A stretch of 64,000 nucleotides of DNA from Pseudoalteromonas sp. OOF1S-7 (GTDB lineage: Bacteria > Pseudomonadota > Gammaproteobacteria > Enterobacterales > Alteromonadaceae): NCBI RefSeq assembly GCF_022347765.1, contig NZ_JAKRFZ010000002.1:496001-560000 (forward strand), read 5' to 3'. Shown in pieces: positions 15,001 to 24,007 of this stretch; positions within the stretch are counted from its first letter, which is position 1, and each line of letters starts with the position of its first letter. The notes beneath the pieces were generated by a model that saw only the letters and a program-made list of their open reading frames with translations, did no database searches and was not told the DNA's origin. Both the position numbers and the translations under genes were made by a program.

Positions 15001-18000
15001 ACATCGTTTGGCGTAATAAAGGTGATATCGGTATTGGCACCATTATCTGCCACGGTAAAATCAAGCGAATTAGCTGGCGCATTTGACAAACTGATTGCAA
15101 CTTCAATCGCACTGAAGTCAGTTGCATCAGTATCTACCTGAAGTGTACTCGTACCATTGAAGCGCACATTACTGGTTGTCAGTCCGGTGACACTATTTAT
15201 GGTAATGATGTCACCCACACTCAAATCGGTGATGGTGTCACCATTTAGATCAGATGCGTCGCCGACGAAATTATCGTTGCCCGCATTGCCCGTCATTGAG
15301 TCTGTGCCACCACCCGGACGAATGGTATCGGTACCACTACCACCAGTGATCGTGTCATTACCGTCAAAGTCAGTGGCGGTCATATTAATGGTATCACCGC
15401 TGAGAGCGCTAGCATTCAGTGAAATCCCACCGGTGACCGCAAAACCACTGGCATTAGAAACTGTGACAGAGTTGCCATTGGAATCAAAGTTATCTGTCAG
15501 CGTAATGGTAAAGATGTTATTGGTACCAATCGCCAGATTTTCTATTTCGGAGACGCTGGTATTGCTAAAGTTAAACGTGCCCCCGTCCATGAGTTTTAGG
15601 GTTTCAGAACCTGCGGCGCCGGTAATCGCCGTAGTGAAGTTGTTTACCACATTGGCAGCATCAATCGCCACCGTTGCGCCACTGGCCAGTGACAAGGTGC
15701 CAATATTGGTAAAACCCCCACCACTGACATCAGCGCCATCGGATGCACTCACGGTATCGCCTGTAGTCGGGTCGCCCACCAACGAACCATTAAAGGCGCT
15801 GCCAGCAATATCAAACGTAATGGCATCATTAGACACGGTCGCGTCTATCGTGGCAGACGCATTGGTGACTGTGATAGTCCGGGTATTGGTACTGTCATCA
15901 TTAACTGAGTAGGTTTCTATGCCTGTGAGCGTTGTAAAATCACCATCACCGCTGATGGTAATGGTCTCAGAGCCTGCCGCAGTGACAGTACCTGTAAACG
16001 TGGCATTTTGCGCCGGCGTCATCGTGACCGATGCACCACTGGCCAAGGTCAGATTAACGATATTTGCAAGCGTACCGCCCGAAATATTGGCGCCTGAAGA
16101 CATAGACAATGTATCTGCTGTCGTGCCATCCCCCGTCAACGTACCTGTATAGGTAAGTGTACCAATATCAAAAGTCACGGCATCTGTAGATGACGAAGCA
16201 GTCACCGATGTACCGGCAGCAGCCACAGTTACCGTTCTGCTGTTGGTCGATGAATCTCCAACTGAAAAGCTTTCCACATTTGAAAGCGTGGTAAAATTAC
16301 CATCACCTGAAATATTGATGGTTTCGGTGCCAGCTGCGGTGATTGTACCACCGAACAACGTGGGCTGTGAGGCCGTCATCGACACGCTTGCCCCACTGGC
16401 CAGCGTCAAGTTTTCAAAGTTAGACACCGTCGCGCCAGCAATGCTTGCCCCTGAACTCATTGATAAAGTGTCAGTACCACCTGCCGCATTCAGAGTGCCA
16501 GTTGCAGTTAATGTACCAATATCTACAGTGTCGTTGCCGCTGCTACCTGTAACACTTTGCCCCGCTGAGCTAAGCGTAATACTATTTGCTGCTCCCAAAA
16601 CATAGGCTTCGATGGCGCTTGCAGCTGTTAAACCGTTGGTTGCTGCAGAGATAGTTATACTCTCCGTCGCACTGCCGTTAATCGTGCTAAAGGCATCATG
16701 CTGTGCCTCTGTCATTGTTACAGATGCATTCGCGTCTACAGTCAGGGTTTCAAAGCCGCTCACCGTGGCACCCGCGATACTGGCCCCATTGCTCAATTGT
16801 AATATATCGGTACCGTCGCTACCGGCCAACGTGCCAGTTGCGGTTACTGAGCCGGTCACAACTGTGTCACCCGAGCTGCTGCCTGTCACGTTTTGCGCAG
16901 CACCACCCAGCGTAAAGGTAAAGCCGGCACCCAATACATAGGTTTCAATGTCAGCATCACCGCTAATAATCGCATCACCATCAGCACTGCTGAGTGTAAA
17001 TTGGTTGGTCCCGGCGCCATTTATCGTGGTAAATGACTCATGCTGAGTTTCGGTGAGTGTAACGGAAGCCCCGCTATCTGGTGTTAGCGTTTCAAAGCCA
17101 CTTAAAGAGGTTAAGTTTGCCAGGTTAGTACTGGTAGGGACAGAAAGAATATCGGTGCCTGTACCACCGCTTGCGGTAGAGCCTGTCGTATGGCTGGCAT
17201 TGGCGATCGTCAGGGTTTCATCCCCTCCTGCAAAGGTGATGGCTGGTGAGAGGTTGGTGCCACTGCTAGTGTCAAACCCAGCGGCACTGGAGCTGGCAGC
17301 AGTAATATCTGTCACACTGATGGTAGCAGTTCGGGTCGTACTGTTGGTCGACCCATCATTGATCACAACGGTCACAGTCCGCGCGGTTTCATCAGGCGTG
17401 CTAGATGTATTGTTGTATGTAATCGCCTGCAAGAACGTAGCGACTTCGGCGGCCGTTGCGGTTGCCCCCGTAATAGAAATCGTATCTTGGAGTGTAATGT
17501 CCGATGCCCCTGATACACCGGTCAGCGCGTTTTGCGCAGAGGCGCTCACATTCAGACCTTCAGATGCCCCATCCTGATCGTTGGTCAGTGTAATTGTTAT
17601 GGTGTTTAGTGTATCACTGTCCGCTTCGGTTACTGACGCGCTACTGGCGATATTGACCGCCCCACTGCCTTCAGAAAAGCTCGCGGTGTTATCATTGCCA
17701 CCTGTCCCCGAGTTCAAATCAACCTCAGGTGCGGTATTGGGCGTACTGAAATTAAACGTGGTATCGTCGCTGATCCCGGCAAAACTGTTGCCTGCACTGT
17801 CATCAACAGCGCTCGCATCGATGCGAATTGCATACGTGCGATTGCCTGAAAGGTCGTTAGTGGGATTAAGATACACTTTATCACTGGTAATACTCACCCT
17901 GCCGGCGCCCGGTGATGTTGTTGTGCCATCGCTTTCACTAGCAACATCAAACACTTCAAAATCACTGCTGTCGGTGACGTTGCGGATGGTGATATTGCCA

Positions 18001-18677
18001 CTTCCCAGTGCAATGTCTTCATCGAAGTCAATGATTATATCGTTGCCCACCGACACACCGGTTGCATTGTCATTAGGTGTGGAGTTGCCCCCATCGAAGG
18101 TCGGCGCGGTTGTATCTGAGGCTGCGATAGTAAAGATGATATTGTCAATACCGACCCGGGAACCATCGGTAGGATGGTCATAGCTCATGACCACCGAGGT
18201 CACAGAGGTCCAGTCTGAAGGGGTTAGTGTTGCAATAAAATCACTTAAGTCTGCATGGTTTGAGACAATGCTAACTGCGGTGCCGCTGTCAGGAGTAAAT
18301 ACATAGGTGCCGGCGCTTTGGTTGGCAAACTCGCCAATATCAAACTGGGTAATGGCAATCGCCTTATCAAAGCTGATCGTCCAGGTTTCGCCATTGCTTG
18401 ACGTTCCCGCATCCATAAAGCCCGATGAAACGGTAAGCGTATTGCCATTGGACTGGGTACCGGTGAGTGTCACTGTGTCTATGGTGGTCGTCAGCGTCGG
18501 GGTGTTGTTACCATCTACCACCAGGAAAGTAAACTTACTGCTTGAAGCTGAAGAGTCGGCACTGAACATGGCTGACATAAGCAATGCCAATTTCGACAAA
18601 TTATGCAGTTTCCCTTGCTGAGACCCCCCCTTACCAAGCGGGCTAATTTGAGTAGACGATAGCGATTTAAAATGCAT
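1..18677 (-). CDS. Giant multi-Ig-repeat surface/adhesin-like protein (3' end beyond window)
   Basis: Probable secreted cell-surface protein for adhesion or matrix building. The ATG at 18677 follows an AGGA about 8 nt upstream. The first ~45 residues give a long basic n-region, a short hydrophobic core (LALLMSAMF) and an Ala/Ser-rich cleavage region, as in a Sec signal peptide. Frame checks at 18.6, 15.3, 9.5 and 0.05 kb are all in phase, so I read one uninterrupted frame of at least 6,225 codons. Order: SbsA-type Ig-like domain near residues 185-310; beta-strand repeats with recurring GSxxDTV motifs (~490-960); RTX-like Gly/Asp segment (~1105-1130); several single Ig-like domains; 25 units of 104 aa (~1690-4290); cadherin/VCBS-like modules to the window edge. 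Without the C-terminus the export route (type I secretion, autotransport, anchoring) cannot be decided. Family-level function is inference. Confidence 0.88.
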   Translation of the reverse strand, partial: MHFKSLSSTQISPLGKGGSQQGKLHNLSKLALLMSAMFSADSSASSSKFTFLVVDGNNTPTLTTTIDTVTLTGTQSNGNTLTVSSGFMDAGTSSNGETWTISFDKAIAITQFDIGEFANQSAGTYVFTPDSGTAVSIVSNHADLSDFIATLTPSDWTSVTSVVMSYDHPTDGSRVGIDNIIFTIAASDTTAPTFDGGNSTPNDNATGVSVGNDIIIDFDEDIALGSGNITIRNVTDSSDFEVFDVASESDGTTTSPGAGRVSITSDKVYLNPTNDLSGNRTYAIRIDASAVDDSAGNSFAGISDDTTFNFSTPNTAPEVDLNSGTGGNDNTASFSEGSGAVNIASSASVTEADSDTLNTITITLTNDQDGASEGLNVSASAQNALTGVSGASDITLQDTISITGATATAAEVATFLQAITYNNTSSTPDETARTVTVVINDGSTNSTTRTATISVTDITAASSSAAGFDTSSGTNLSPAITFAGGDETLTIANASHTTGSTASGGTGTDILSVPTSTNLANLTSLSGFETLTPDSGASVTLTETQHESFTTINGAGTNQFTLSSADGDAIISGDADIETYVLGAGFTFTLGGAAQNVTGSSSGDTVVTGSVTATGTLAGSDGTDILQLSNGASIAGATVSGFETLTVDANASVTMTEAQHDAFSTINGSATESITISAATNGLTAASAIEAYVLGAANSITLSSAGQSVTGSSGNDTVDIGTLTATGTLNAAGGTDTLSMSSGASIAGATVSNFENLTLASGASVSMTASQPTLFGGTITAAGTETINISGDGNFTTLSNVESFSVGDSSTNSRTVTVAAAGTSVTASSSTDAVTFDIGTLTYTGTLTGDGTTADTLSMSSGANISGGTLANIVNLTLASGASVTMTPAQNATFTGTVTAAGSETITISGDGDFTTLTGIETYSVNDDSTNTRTITVTNASATIDATVSNDAITFDIAGSAFNGSLVGDPTTGDTVSASDGADVSGGGFTNIGTLSLASGATVAIDAANVVNNFTTAITGAAGSETLKLMDGGTFNFSNTSVSEIENLAIGTNNIFTITLTDNFDSNGNSVTVSNASGFAVTGGISLNASALSGDTINMTATDFDGNDTITGGSGTDTIRPGGGTDSMTGNAGNDNFVGDASDLNGDTITDLSVGDIITINSVTGLTTSNVRFNGTSTLQVDTDATDFSAIEVAISLSNAPANSLDFTVADNGANTDITFITPNDVPVFSNLNGGQTFIENGSAVVIDSDVLIADTELDALDSGAGNYNNATLTIARNGGASSQDVFANNGLLGTLTESSTFTYNSTTVGTVTTNSSGTLVLTFNTSATSAIVDSVLQNITYQNSSEAPPSSVTLDYTFNDGTANSTGTNQATVTITAQNDAPTDISLDTTSINQSATGAGANIGTLSTTDPDTSDSHTYSIVSSGTSANGTCSADTNNGSFQINGSNLETQAALSAGSYVVCVQTSDSTTTFQEAFTITVNDDVAPNAPSTPDLDASSDTGSSDSDNNTNDTTPTFSGTAESGSTVRLYSDQEGGGTSVIGTGTATGGNWQITTSALTAGVTHAITAKATDANSNESSASSSLSVTIDTTAPSAPGTPDLDASSDTGTSNTDNVTNDTTATFTGSGPNGGDITLISSIDGTVGTGTATNGTWTITTSALTAGTHTMTARSTDTAGNTADGSGLSVTVDTSVGAVSITTPIEVDGIVNAAEDNDVLIAGSGAESGNSVTVTITDNNSSVSRTVTADGSGNWTLSGSELDVSGLNNGTLTVSATQTDTAGNTSSAATQSITLDNAAPSALTITTPIETDGLVNAAEDNDVLIAGSGAEAGNSVTVTITDNNSSVSRTVTADNSGNWTLSGSELDVSGLNNGTLTVSATQADTAGNTSTAATQSITLDNAAPSAVTITTPIETDGIVNAAEDNDVLIAGSGAEAGNSVTVTITDNNSSVSRTVTADNSGNWTLSGSELDVSGLNNGTLTVSATQADTAGNTSTAATQSITLDNAAPSALTITTPIETDGLVNAAEDNDVLIAGSGAEAGNSVTVTITDNNSSVSRTVTADNSGNWTLSGSELDVSGLNNGTLTVSATQADTAGNTSTAATQSITLDNAAPSAVTITTPIETDGLVNAAEDNDVLIAGSGAEAGNSVTVTITDNNSSVSRTVTADNSGNWTLSGSELDVSGLNNGTLTVSATQADTAGNTSTAATQSITLDNAAPSALTITTPIETDGLVNAAEDNDVLIAGSGAEAGNSVTVTITDNNSSVSRTVTADNSGNWTLSGSELDVSGLNNGTLTVSATQADTAGNTSTAATQSITLDNAAPSALTITTPIETDGLVNAAEDNDVLIAGSGAEAGNSVTVTITDNNSSVSRTVTADNSGNWTLSGSELDVSGLNNGTLTVSATQADTAGNTSTAATQSITLDNAAPSALTITTPIETDGLVNAAEDNDVLIAGSGAEAGNSVTVTITDNNSSVSRTVTADNSGNWTLSGSELDVSGLNNGTLTVSATQADTAGNTSTAATQSITLDNAAPSALTITTPIETDGLVNAAEDNDVLIAGSGAEAGNSVTVTITDNNSSVSRTVTADNSGNWTLSGSELDVSGLNNGTLTVSATQADTAGNTSTAATQSITLDNAAPSAVTITTPIETDGLVNAAEDNDVLIAGSGAEAGNSVTVAITDNNSSVSRTVTADNSGNWTLSGSELDVSGLNNGTLTVSATQADTAGNTSTAATQSITLDNAAPSALTITTPIETDGIVNAAEDNDVLIAGSGAEAGNSVTVTITDNNSSVSRTVTADNSGNWTLSGSELDVSGLNNGTLTVSATQADTAGNTSTAATQSITLDNAAPSALTITTPIETDGLVNAAEDNDVLIAGSGAEAGNSVTVTITDNNSSVSRTVTADNSGNWTLSGSELDVSGLNNGTLTVSATQADTAGNTSTAATQSITLDNAAPSAVTITTPIETDGLVNAAEDNDVLIAGSGAEAGNSVTVTITDNNSSVSRTVTADNSGNWTLSGSELDVSGLNNGTLTVSATQADTAGNTSTAATQSITLDNAAPSALTITTPIETDGIVNAAEDNDVLIAGSGAEAGNSVTVTITDNNSSVSRTVTADNSGNWTLSGSELDVSGLNNGTLTVSATQADTAGNTSTAATQSITLDNAAPSALTITTPIETDGLVNAAEDNDVLIAGSGAEAGNSVTVTITDNNSSVSRTVTADNSGNWTLSGSELDVSGLNNGTLTVSATQADTAGNTSTAVTQSITLDNAAPSAVTITTPIETDGIVNAAEDNDVLIAGSGAEAGNSVTVTITDNNSSVSRTVTADNSGNWTLSGSELDVSGLNNGTLTVSATQADTAGNTSTTATQSITLDNAAPSALTITTPIETDGIVNAAEDNDVLIAGSGAEAGNSVTVTITDNNSSVSRTVTADNSGNWTLSGSELDVSGLNNGTLTVSATQADTAGNTSTAATQSITLDNAAPSALTITTPIETDGIVNAAEDNDVLIAGSGAEAGNSVTVTITDNNSSVSRTVTADNSGSWTLSGSELDVSGLNNGTLTVSATQADTAGNTSTAATQSITLDNAAPSAVTITTPIETDGIVNAAEDNDVLIAGSGAEAGNSVTVTITDNNSSVSRTVTADNSGNWTLSGSELDVSGLNNGTLTVSATQADTAGNTSTAATQSITLDNAAPSALTITTPIETDGIVNAAEDNDVLIAGSGAEAGNSVTVTITDNNSSVSRTVTADNSGNWTLSGSELDVSGLNNGTLTVSATQADTAGNTSTAATQSITLDNAAPSALTITTPIETDGIVNAAEDNDVLIAGSGAEAGNSVTVTITDNNSSVSRTVTADNSGNWTLSGSELDVSGLNNGTLTVSATQADTAGNTSTAATQSITLDNAAPSALTITTPIETDGLVNAAEDNDVLIAGSGAEAGNSVTVTITDNNSSVSRTVTADNSGNWTLSGSELDVSGLNNGTLTVSATQADTAGNTSTAATQSITLDNAAPSALTITTPIETDGLVNAAEDNDVLIAGSGAEAGNSVTVTITDNNSSVSRTVTADNSGNWTLSGSELDVSGLNNGTLTVSATQADTAGNTSTAATQSITLDNAAPSALTITTPIETDGIVNAAEDNDVLIAGSGAEAGNSVTVTITDNNSSVSRTVTADNSGNWTLSGSELDVSGLNNGTLTVSATQADTAGNTSTTATQSITLDNAAPSALTITTPIETDGIVNAAEDNDVLIAGSGAEAGNSVTVTITDNNSSVSRTVTADNSGNWTLSGSELDVSGLNNGTLTVSATQADTAGNTSSAASQSITLDTVAPSGQSVAIDQTLINLDNESALSFTLSGLEGAGSFTYQVSDGTNTVSSNSATTITASSQQLTGVDVSTLDEGTLTLTVTVSDEAGNAAEGVTATVTKQYNVTPVLSGTPATSVNEDEAYSFTPTLTDSDDGDTHTFSIVNKPDWAEFSTTTGALTGTPTDDDVGTHADIQISVSDGTDQATLTAFSIEVANTNDAPVGQDFTFTLDEEATLTVTATLGLLSTATDDDMDSGDTLTVSAISQPQYGQLSLNADGSFSYQHDGSENHSDSFTYQVIDSNNATSATQTVTLTITPVADAPTVVDDSATTNEDEAVIFDLLTNDSDPENDLVEASAAIVTQPGKGSVTIANGVVTYTPNANETGQDTFTYTVKDAALNTSAEATVTVTITPVNDQPTVENFIVSIDEDNASDAIAVRASASDIEDGMPSGDIALATQPSKGNVAIDQDAGTLVYTPNANETGQDTFTYTITDSEGSTSESGSVTVNIGAVNDRPVVADDSVTTDEDVSVTLDILSNDSDVEDQGFNGANVTLEDQGSGAGSYAKADVSILTDGSLQISPKQDETGTFSFTYTLTDSEGLSSDAATVTVTLAPVNDAPVAVDNVAQLMEEGSYEVNVLGNDTDVDENDSFDASSVTVVQAPSSGQTQVTTAGAIIYTPDTDFSGEDTFTYTVADAAGAVSNEATVTMTVTPVNDAPVLSGTPATEVDEDSTYSFVPSASDADADTLTFSIQNLPSWASFDTAIGLVTGTPTNDDVGTYQGIVISVTDGTETVSMTAFNVTVVNTNDAPTISGTPATSVSEDAVYTFTPTADDVDVGDSLVFSIANQPAWASFDTQTGTISGTPTNDNVGTTSDIVISVSDGTETVSLAAFSLTVTNTNDAPVISGTPAASVNEDSGYSFVPTASDVDSNDTLTFSVTNLPSWASFSTSTGAITGTPVNSDVGNYQGIVISVTDGTVTVSLDAFTITVVNVNDAPVISGTPETSVNEDTDYTFTPVASDVDGDNLSFSIVNQPAWASFDALTGTLSGTPTNGDVGTTSDIVISVSDGTVSTSLPAFSLTVVNTNDAPEISGTPATSVNEDASYSFTPTVTDVDVGDVLVFSISNQPGWASFDTTTGTLSGTPTDVDVGTDTQIVITVSDGTAQQSLSAFDIEVINTNDAPTAQDYNFGLDEGQLLTVTTMLGLLSNANDDDLDSGDSLSVSALSQPQHGVLTLNADGSFNYQHDGSESTSDSFTFQVTDSQNAASATHTVSLTINPVEDAPTAVDDSATTNEDTSVQIALLDNDSDPEGNMNAASAVVVTAPTKGSVSIVNGIATYTPATNENGQDSFTYTVADTALNTSEQATVVVTITPVNDAPVAANLTISTDEDTPSAALAVRAAATDIEDGVPTGVMTLTSTPSLGVVSLDQEAGTLVYTPNTNEVGEETFTYTITDSDGQASASANITVNIGAINDRPVVGDDTVTTDEDVTVVLAILANDSDVEDQDFNGANVTLEDQGNGAGSYAKADVTILADGTLEITPKQDETGTFSFTYTLTDSEGLASLPATVTVTLTPVNDAPVAVNNSVELQEEGSFEVNVLGNDFDVDEGDSFDLSSVTVVSEAQNGQTTVTAQGTIIYTANTNYFGNDSFTYTVKDQAGAVSNEATVSLSVTPINDAPVVEGQALSLNEDDTLLITLDGTDPDADPLTYSIVSGVSSGTLQQQSDTTWLYTPNTDFNGSDSFSFMANDGALDSNTATVSLTVNAVNDAPAISGTPDTSVVHNTAYSFTPQASDADGDALTFAVANLPVWAQFDTATGTLSGTPGRDDEGVYSNIVISVTDGTAQTSLDAFDIEVQFVNNQPVANNMDVVVNEDGTTSFVADASDEDGDSVTVSIERQPVNGLLVLQGNTFTYTPFGNFNGLDSFSYIANDGTLDSTAGEVKITINSVNDLPLAVNDSFVFEPQA
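860..2620 (-). repeat. Higher-order duplication of cadherin/VCBS-like block, copy A
   Basis: This ~1.76-kb block has a diverged partner at a constant offset of +2874 bp (958 codons). Matching anchors are 901 with 3775, 1213 with 4087 and 2351 with 5225. It contains several Ig/VCBS-like modules in the same order as copy B. The constant offset with no net indel implies one ancestral multi-domain duplication followed by point divergence. Confidence 0.8.
3734..5494 (-). repeat. Higher-order duplication of cadherin/VCBS-like block, copy B
   Basis: Partner of the block at 860-2620. Between the copies (about 2629-3738) lie four shorter cadherin-like units of about 279 bp (93 aa), with a recurring GCATC[AG]TT landmark at 2629, 2905, 3184, 3463 and 3738. 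Confidence 0.8.
5815..13600 (-). repeat. Tandem array of 25 x 312-bp Ig-like units inside the giant gene
   Basis: The period is exactly 312 bp (104 codons); recurrent landmarks at 6141, 6765, 8013, 8637, 9261, 9885, 10197, 10509, 11133, 12069 and 12693 differ by multiples of 312. Each unit encodes a bacterial Ig-like domain containing [20 protein letters not shown], a central [10 protein letters not shown] strand and [20 protein letters not shown]. Only the first and last units are visibly diverged. Inner units differ mainly at synonymous sites plus a few conservative swaps (I/L in DGIVN or DGLVN; S or T before ITT strands). Confidence 0.95.
15290..15365 (-). other. RTX-like Gly/Asp-rich segment within the giant protein
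   Basis: In the giant-gene frame this stretch reads [20 protein letters not shown] and then [12 protein letters not shown]. This is close to the hemolysin-type calcium-binding nonapeptide GGxGxDxUx. Only two to three degenerate copies are present, so it is one small calcium-binding roll at most, not a full RTX domain. It sits between the beta-strand repeats and the single Ig-like domains. Confidence 0.6.
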
Positions 18678-18871
18678 TGTTTTATCCTAACTTACAACTT
18701 GACCTCGCAGCTGTACCACCTAGCATTTGGAGCCCAAAAATTAATTGTTGCGCCCTGCACCACCATCCGCCTTTACTGCATGCAAGTGGTGGTGCTGGAC
18801 ATCAATACCGACAATTCATTCCTTGTACACTCAGGTCAAAGGCTGGCCAACCCCCGATTTTCCTGAAATCC

Positions 18872-18895
18872 CTCAGCTCAATCGGTTGAGCTGAG
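18872..18895 (-). terminator. Hairpin between collar-protein gene and giant gene
   Basis: A perfect 10-bp inverted repeat CTCAGCTCAA / TTGAGCTGAG with a 4-nt loop lies ~55 nt past the stop of the minus-strand collar gene and ~180 nt before the giant gene start. It probably separates the two transcripts. The T-rich side (TTTGCTTT) is on the plus strand, so the minus-strand terminator would be weak. The rest of 18678-18948 shows no gene. Confidence 0.5.
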
Positions 18896-18948
18896 TTTGC
18901 TTTGGCGACCAGAAAACCTTCAGCCAGCCGCCACATACAACGCCATTA

Positions 18949-19566
18949 TTAACTACGTGGCGGATAAATTCCCTGGAGCGCAATTAACCAGTTCATTGGC
19001 AGCACCGGGTTGATAATGTCCACCGGTTGATCACTACCTGTACTGCCAATTGTAACCACGCCGCTAACATCGCCTCCGCCAGTCACCGTCAGACCCTGTA
19101 TTTCAGTGAGGTTGACGCCTCCAAGCCCTGGCGTAATATAGTTCTCGCTGGCAGTGCCTGCAGCCAGATAGGTACTGTTAGAAGGTACTTTGGTCGTTCC
19201 ATCATTCGTAGCCACCTCTAGCTTACCTGTAACACTTGTGCCACCACCTGTTGGCGTAAACGTAGCTGTATGGCTATGCGCAGGTAACTGTGAGACCTTC
19301 AGGGTAACCCGCTCTTTCCCCATCATAAGCCCCTGCGGATACGTCAAGCCGCCGACCATAGTGCCTTGCCCCACCGGGCTACGGCCACGGAGATCGGGCA
19401 CTCCAAAGGTTGTGCGCGAATCGCCACCATATAGTGAGCCAACCAGTGAAAAGAGTGCTGTATTTTGTGCAATTGCCTGAAGCTGTCCTAAGCACATTGC
19501 CCAATTTTCAACAGTGAACGTTCCGGCAAATGTGGAGAGAGAGCCAATATATGGATCAGTAGACAT
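18949..19566 (-). CDS. Phage tail collar domain protein (microcystin-dependent protein type)
   Basis: A 205-aa protein of the Phage_Collar / MdpB-like family, small proteins resembling phage short-tail-fibre tips. Many bacteria encode them as chromosomal copies outside prophages. Visible signatures are the N-terminal IGSLSTFAGTF block, a GDSRTTFGVPDLRGRSPVG motif, the LPAHSHTATF segment typical of the family, and a C-terminal PVLPMNWLIALQGIYPP motif. The middle is Gly/Thr/Val-rich beta structure. The ATG at 19566 has AGAGGAA upstream. No other phage structural gene is nearby, so a prophage remnant is not supported. It lies just upstream of the giant surface-protein gene on the same strand, and extracellular or contractile-particle roles are both possible. 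Confidence 0.85.
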   Translation of the reverse strand: MSTDPYIGSLSTFAGTFTVENWAMCLGQLQAIAQNTALFSLVGSLYGGDSRTTFGVPDLRGRSPVGQGTMVGGLTYPQGLMMGKERVTLKVSQLPAHSHTATFTPTGGGTSVTGKLEVATNDGTTKVPSNSTYLAAGTASENYITPGLGGVNLTEIQGLTVTGGGDVSGVVTIGSTGSDQPVDIINPVLPMNWLIALQGIYPPRS

Positions 19567-19806
19567 GTTAATTCCTCTTAATATGTAAACATACTTTTGT
19601 TAAGGTAATCGCCAACAGAGCTTTGTCTGGCTTTACCTTCGCATAGCGAAGTTTTATAAATAAAAACCCTCGCTGATATTAAACAACTCCAACTGCTATC
19701 TGGGCGTACGCAAGTTCGCATTAAACGGTTACAGAACCGCAATAACACACTTGCTAATACAACTCGTGACAATTGCATTTCCCACAAGTTGGATACGCCT
19801 TCAAGT

Positions 19807-20307
19807 CTATTGCTCTGTTTGATCGCTATTCGACACAGCTTCTACCACGCCTTCGGGGCCATGATCACAAAACACTGGTGGTATAAAAAACTCTGGTAAA
19901 GACACCTGACGTACTTCACCCGTCAGCACTTTATCTAGACACACAGTACCAATGTCATTAATGCTCAGCTCCAACGCAGCATCGTCATCGCCAGGGAAAC
20001 GCCAATAAAGCTCGGTCGTTTTATATCTTAGCAATGCCATTTGCTCATACTGATCAAACTCATCCGGGGTATCACGAAAACGCTCATGAATGTTTTCAAG
20101 TCTTTGGTTCCCCATGAATTGAATCAATAAACTGTCCATCCCCGGAATGATCAGAATGCTATTTTCACCACTTGCTAAGGTGATCACTCCTTTTCCTTCC
20201 TTTTGAGCAATACGCTCACCTTGACCTTCTGGAAACGCACCACCATTGTACGGATGTACAGCTAGCTCATATCCGTAGCGGTTTGTCAGGTTGATCTTAA
20301 TATTCAT
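19807..20307 (-). CDS. Conserved-looking hypothetical protein (166 aa)
   Basis: A 166-aa acidic, soluble protein with no signal peptide or membrane segment. I do not recognise the family. It starts MNIKINLTNRYGYELAVHPY, alternates short beta-like strands with charged turns, has a central amphipathic region (ENIHERFRDTPDEFDQYEQM), and ends in a polar tail. It lies upstream of the collar-protein gene on the same strand with a 240-nt gap, so the two may be co-expressed. An accessory or chaperone role for the collar protein is a guess from position only. The frame is closed on both sides and uses codons like its neighbours, which supports a real gene. Confidence 0.6.
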   Translation of the reverse strand: MNIKINLTNRYGYELAVHPYNGGAFPEGQGERIAQKEGKGVITLASGENSILIIPGMDSLLIQFMGNQRLENIHERFRDTPDEFDQYEQMALLRYKTTELYWRFPGDDDAALELSINDIGTVCLDKVLTGEVRQVSLPEFFIPPVFCDHGPEGVVEAVSNSDQTEQ

Positions 20308-20537
20308 ATCTATCTCGCTTCTGAGTTAAGTTCAGAGCAAAGTTAGACTGCAGGATTGATAAACATCGGTTACACAAATATGGCCATAAACCTCAAAGTG
20401 CCACACTGGATAAGCCACTATCGAGTCCTTCTCAACTAAGCTTCATCTACAAAATTTAGTACAAAGGTACCGCCTTTCAATATCAAAATTCAAAATATCC
20501 ACACTTTATTCCAGTTCGTTATTTGAGGTTTAACACC

Positions 20538-21485
20538 TCACAACGACAGCCCGGGATCCAGCCCGAATAATACTGCAAATTTATATCCGTCAAATATCCC
20601 CTGAGGTGCTACAACTACATCCAGCCTGAGCGCACCATCCCGAGTTTTTACAACGAGCCCATCTCTGCGCCCCAACGACACCACGGTACCAGGTCGTATG
20701 CCAGCCATATCCTGTTCAACACGCGTTGCCTGCAAAAGCTGATACGCAGCCTCGCGCAGAACAAACCGTGCCCCGCCCAAATCAGCATTCGCAGCCCTTG
20801 CTAAATTAATGATCTCGGCACTGCTATGTCGTTGCCAGTCAACTAGCAGATCCTCCTGGCGTACTTGGCGGGCAAATTGCCGTGGCTCCTCGCTCGCTCC
20901 ACCATCCTTCACCAAAACCTGCTCGCGCCACTGTAGTTCACCGCCCTGCTGTAAACTAAAAAATTGTGACAACAATTCAGGGATCGCCTGCGCTGTTTTT
21001 TGGTGCAGACACTGGTGGGTATCAAACGGATGAATTGGCACTTCCAGCTCAGCACCTATTTCACCACAGTCCAGATCGCTGGTGACCCGGTGAAGAGTCA
21101 GACAAACCTCAGATTCACCATTGCGCAATTGCCAGAATAATGGCATTGGCCCACGGTAATCGGGCAAAGCTCCAGGGTGAACATTGTATAAATTGCCAGC
21201 AAAAAACTGGATTAGACGCTGACGAATTTTATGTCTGAATAAATGTACTAACCCGCCATTTATCCCTAGCCTGTCGAGACTTGCTAACAGTTCGTCGTCT
21301 GACTCGTGTTGGTATTTTAGTACCTTCACTTGCTGGTGCCGCAAAAACTCCTCCAGCCGCACCAAATCGGGGTTCGGCTCTGCGTCCGGCAGCACCACAC
21401 ACGCCAGCAGATTCGCCTGGTGTAGATACTGAATTGCCCCCAATGTAAGGCAACTGCCACTGAATACCGCATATCTTGCACTCAT
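20538..21485 (-). CDS. Formyltransferase of the methionyl-tRNA formyltransferase (Fmt) fold
   Basis: A 315-aa enzyme expected to move a formyl group from 10-formyl-tetrahydrofolate to an amino group. The start was set at ATG 21485 because GGAGG lies 5 nt upstream; an upstream in-frame ATG would overlap the neighbouring gene. The catalytic triad is visible as Asn101 and His103 in NVHPGALPDYRG and Asp139 in DLDCGEI. The spacing is the same as N108/H110/D146 of E. coli Fmt. A C-terminal OB-like domain follows (GTVVSLGRRDGLVVKTRDG). It is too diverged from housekeeping Fmt and is not next to def, so it more likely formylates a sugar or small-molecule/peptide amine. It lies 10 nt after the methyltransferase gene, clearly in one operon. 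Confidence 0.82.
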   Translation of the reverse strand: MSARYAVFSGSCLTLGAIQYLHQANLLACVVLPDAEPNPDLVRLEEFLRHQQVKVLKYQHESDDELLASLDRLGINGGLVHLFRHKIRQRLIQFFAGNLYNVHPGALPDYRGPMPLFWQLRNGESEVCLTLHRVTSDLDCGEIGAELEVPIHPFDTHQCLHQKTAQAIPELLSQFFSLQQGGELQWREQVLVKDGGASEEPRQFARQVRQEDLLVDWQRHSSAEIINLARAANADLGGARFVLREAAYQLLQATRVEQDMAGIRPGTVVSLGRRDGLVVKTRDGALRLDVVVAPQGIFDGYKFAVLFGLDPGLSL

Positions 21486-21495
21486 ACCAGCCTCC

Positions 21496-22734
21496 TTACA
21501 CTTTTGTAGGCACAAAGCCCGGCAAGCCGCTGAGCTGATAATAAAACTGTACTGTGTCGCCGCTATTGGCAACAAAATGAGTGTGTTCTACGTCTTGAGG
21601 CCGGGTATCAACATAAAAGGTCATATCCGGTCTGGGGTGAGTAATGCCCGAGTCATACTGATCAACTTGTTCTTCTGCAAAAGTAGTAATGTGAGCATAA
21701 ATGGCAAGAATGCGCTTGCTCATATCATGCACATCAGTCGGCAAAATTATCTGATTCGCGGGAATAACTTTAGCCTCATCAGCTAGCGTTATTTCTTCCA
21801 TTTTCAATAAGCTGGACTTATCAATATGCAGCAGCTCGCCAAGCTCAACACGGTCGTCAAGCGCAGCCCGGTGGCGATTTTTTGAATGACTATATTCAGC
21901 CTGTTTCCATTGCTGATTAAACTCTGTTTCACCAAGTACCATCATGCCGCGAATAGAAACCGATTGAGGGATCATCCAACCGTCTATCGTCAAGTATTTC
22001 ACTAGATGCCGGGCAATGCTCAGCTGGCCCTCTTTAGTAAAGCCATGCTGCATAGCTTCGAGCACCAGTAAATCTATACTTTCCTTGGGCTCATAAGTAG
22101 TCGCATCTTGTTCAGTGATTTCACTGATATAGTCTTGTAAGTTCAGATCACTCACCAATTGGCGTAGCGACTGTACAGCACCTGGCTGTAGGTCTACCAG
22201 AATGACCTGTAACTGCTTTTCGTCAAAATATTGATGCTGCTTGTAGTAACTCAGCAAGGGCAATAATAAAGGCGCAAATGGCCCACATGCAGGATACAAA
22301 ATAGTCAGTTTTTCTTTTCGACTGGCCATAGCCCGCACAGCCTTGTCTATTCCCTTAACATAACCCTGGATCCGATAGATGTCTTTGATTGTATGACGAC
22401 AATTAAGTGGTGACATGATCAGGCCAGTCGCTGAGATGTATTGCCGAGTCAGCAGCTCCTCACTCAGTTCTGCCATGGCCATAGACTGGACAGCATGTTC
22501 ATACATAGCCTCGAATGCTGCCGTCAATTGAGCATGTTGAACCGGTTCAGTACTAAGCACTAAAGTCATCGCGTCTACAAAGCTCTGAGTAAGCGCTTGT
22601 TGCCTTTGTGTAGTGGTAAGTTTAGCCTTAAGTAAAGACTCTAGTTGATTTCGAACTGAATACTTTAATAACTGATCGATCTGCGGATCTGCATAGTCGG
22701 TCAATGTTGCATCGTGCACTTGATGTTTTTCCAT
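21496..22734 (-). CDS. Class I SAM-dependent methyltransferase, PRMT-like
   Basis: A 412-aa protein with an alpha-helical N-terminal ~130 residues followed by a Rossmann-type methyltransferase core. Motif I reads LTILYPACGPFAPLL, the acidic post-I motif reads VILVDLQPGAV, and an acidic loop DLLVLEAMQHG sits where protein arginine methyltransferases have their first catalytic-loop Glu. A C-terminal beta-rich region (~290-412) resembles a PRMT barrel arm. The substrate is unknown; protein, peptide or small-molecule N-methylation are all possible. It is the middle gene of a minus-strand operon, 88 nt after the propeller gene and 10 nt before the formyltransferase gene. This suggests the two group-transfer enzymes act on one product. 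Confidence 0.72.
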   Translation of the reverse strand: MEKHQVHDATLTDYADPQIDQLLKYSVRNQLESLLKAKLTTTQRQQALTQSFVDAMTLVLSTEPVQHAQLTAAFEAMYEHAVQSMAMAELSEELLTRQYISATGLIMSPLNCRHTIKDIYRIQGYVKGIDKAVRAMASRKEKLTILYPACGPFAPLLLPLLSYYKQHQYFDEKQLQVILVDLQPGAVQSLRQLVSDLNLQDYISEITEQDATTYEPKESIDLLVLEAMQHGFTKEGQLSIARHLVKYLTIDGWMIPQSVSIRGMMVLGETEFNQQWKQAEYSHSKNRHRAALDDRVELGELLHIDKSSLLKMEEITLADEAKVIPANQIILPTDVHDMSKRILAIYAHITTFAEEQVDQYDSGITHPRPDMTFYVDTRPQDVEHTHFVANSGDTVQFYYQLSGLPGFVPTKV

Positions 22735-22822
22735 AGGCGTTACCTAACTGGGTTTGTCCCTGACAACAAGAAGCAGCACTGAGCCGTGTTGTTCAGCGCT
22801 GCGTCAGCTTTCACGTTTGAGT

Positions 22823-23551
22823 TTAGTTGAGCGCCAATAATTTGCGAACTTCTTTACTAAAAATCCATTTTCTGTCGCCCAGCTGACCACCGCTGACTAC
22901 GATTTGCTGTGTGCCGTCGAGCGCTCTATAGTTAGGCCTTTTTCCGAGTCGCGCCTGGCCGTAGGTGTACAAGAAAGCACCATTACTATCAAACACTTTG
23001 ATGCTGGATGTGCCCATTTCCAGAATATGCACATGACCAAATGCATCCAGCGTAATGCTTTTTGGCCCATTTAATTGGGCAGCCAGATCGATACCAAATT
23101 CACCAATCTGGCTGAGTTTTTCACCGTAAAAACTCGCTACAGTAATGTGGTGATGACCACGTTTAATTAGGTAAAGTAGTTGTTGTGAAGGCTCAACGGC
23201 AAAATCACTGAGTACGCCAAACCCGTCTGGCAGAGTTATTGCACTTTGCTGATTGCCATCAACGTCGAACACTGCAATCTCTTTGCTCATTTCAAAATAG
23301 ACATACAGTAAATCACCGTAGCGCCTGGCAACCGATGCTTTGAGTGTTAACGCAACCTGTTCGCCACTTGGCGCTTGAACGGATATTTTTGGTGCTGTAA
23401 GGCCCAGTTTGTCCAATGTACTGGCATCAACACGCTGAGTACCTTGTTCAGAAAATGTAAATGTACTGGTGTTAGCAGCGAATGCACCGATGGGCAGTAC
23501 ACCACTGGCACACAAGAGAGAGCCTGATTTAAGAAAAGTACGACGTTCCAT
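22823..23551 (-). CDS. Tat-exported NHL/6-bladed-propeller-like protein
   Basis: A 242-aa protein. The N-terminus carries a twin-arginine motif (RRTFLK, residues 3-8), then a hydrophobic core ending near GAFA, so periplasmic export by Tat is likely. The remainder has NHL-like blades: YGDLLYVYFEMSKEIAVFD, GVLSDFAVEPSQQLLYLIKR, GPKSITLDAFGHVHILEMG, IKVFDSNGAFLYTYG. At ~200 mature residues it makes only about four blades, shorter than a normal six-bladed propeller. It is the first gene of the operon with the methyltransferase and formyltransferase. It diverges from the TOMM kinase gene across a 456-nt intergenic region. The function is unknown; a binding or sensor role is inference. Confidence 0.7.
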   Translation of the reverse strand: MERRTFLKSGSLLCASGVLPIGAFAANTSTFTFSEQGTQRVDASTLDKLGLTAPKISVQAPSGEQVALTLKASVARRYGDLLYVYFEMSKEIAVFDVDGNQQSAITLPDGFGVLSDFAVEPSQQLLYLIKRGHHHITVASFYGEKLSQIGEFGIDLAAQLNGPKSITLDAFGHVHILEMGTSSIKVFDSNGAFLYTYGQARLGKRPNYRALDGTQQIVVSGGQLGDRKWIFSKEVRKLLALN

Positions 23552-24007
23552 CTATATATACCTTTAACAGCCAAAAAACTGGGGGATTATTACAAACTAC
23601 TGAATAATTGGATATTACACGATATTACACGACACGCGAGACCTACCAATTTAGTATTGAAACTTGTTATAAATATAGGAATTTAGCACTTACTCACCGT
23701 AATTTATTCCAATCCCCAGTCAGAAGCATTTGACCCTCTATTGATAATCGGTAAAGATTACCGGCCAAGAAATACAGCATACTTCGGACTAATCAGTAAC
23801 GATTGAAATTGTTGAAATTTACTCATGTGGTGGGATAAGTTGCCGATAATCAATACGACCTTCATCTTAGTGAAACCTGTCTGATGTCAAATAAAACGAT
23901 GCTAATGGCAAGGATGTTGAAAAAACATTGTAATAATCGTAATTCTTAACAATAATTTAGAGCTTAGGTTCGAGCCCTGTTAACAAATTAGATAAAAATA
24001 AAAGACT
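23552..24007. other. Divergent intergenic region upstream of propeller operon and TOMM kinase
   Basis: 456 nt, AT-rich, with no credible gene. It holds a perfect tandem 10-mer GATATTACAC x2 at 23611-23630, which could be a regulator site, and a sigma54-like element at 23906-23920. Both divergent operons must have their promoters here. Confidence 0.6.
23906..23920 (+). promoter_or_regulatory. Weak sigma54-like -24/-12 element upstream of TOMM kinase gene
   Basis: TGGCAAGGATGTTGA matches TGGCAC-N5-TTGC at the -24 half and at TTG of the -12 half, but the final conserved C is A. It lies ~88 nt before the kinase ATG. One substitution in the essential GC dinucleotide makes this only a candidate. 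Confidence 0.22.

Noticed and set aside
13384..18621. Plus-strand frames of 60-250 codons
   Set aside because: Antisense shadows of the N-terminal part of the giant gene.
19578..19787. 69-codon minus-strand frame between collar and unknown gene
   Set aside because: Cys/Arg-rich odd composition, no ribosome site, no family features.
18949..20307. Prophage
   Set aside because: Only a collar-domain protein; no integrase, capsid, terminase or lysis genes within reach.
23906..23920. Firm sigma54 promoter for the TOMM operon
   Set aside because: The -12 dinucleotide is GA instead of GC; kept only as a low-confidence feature.
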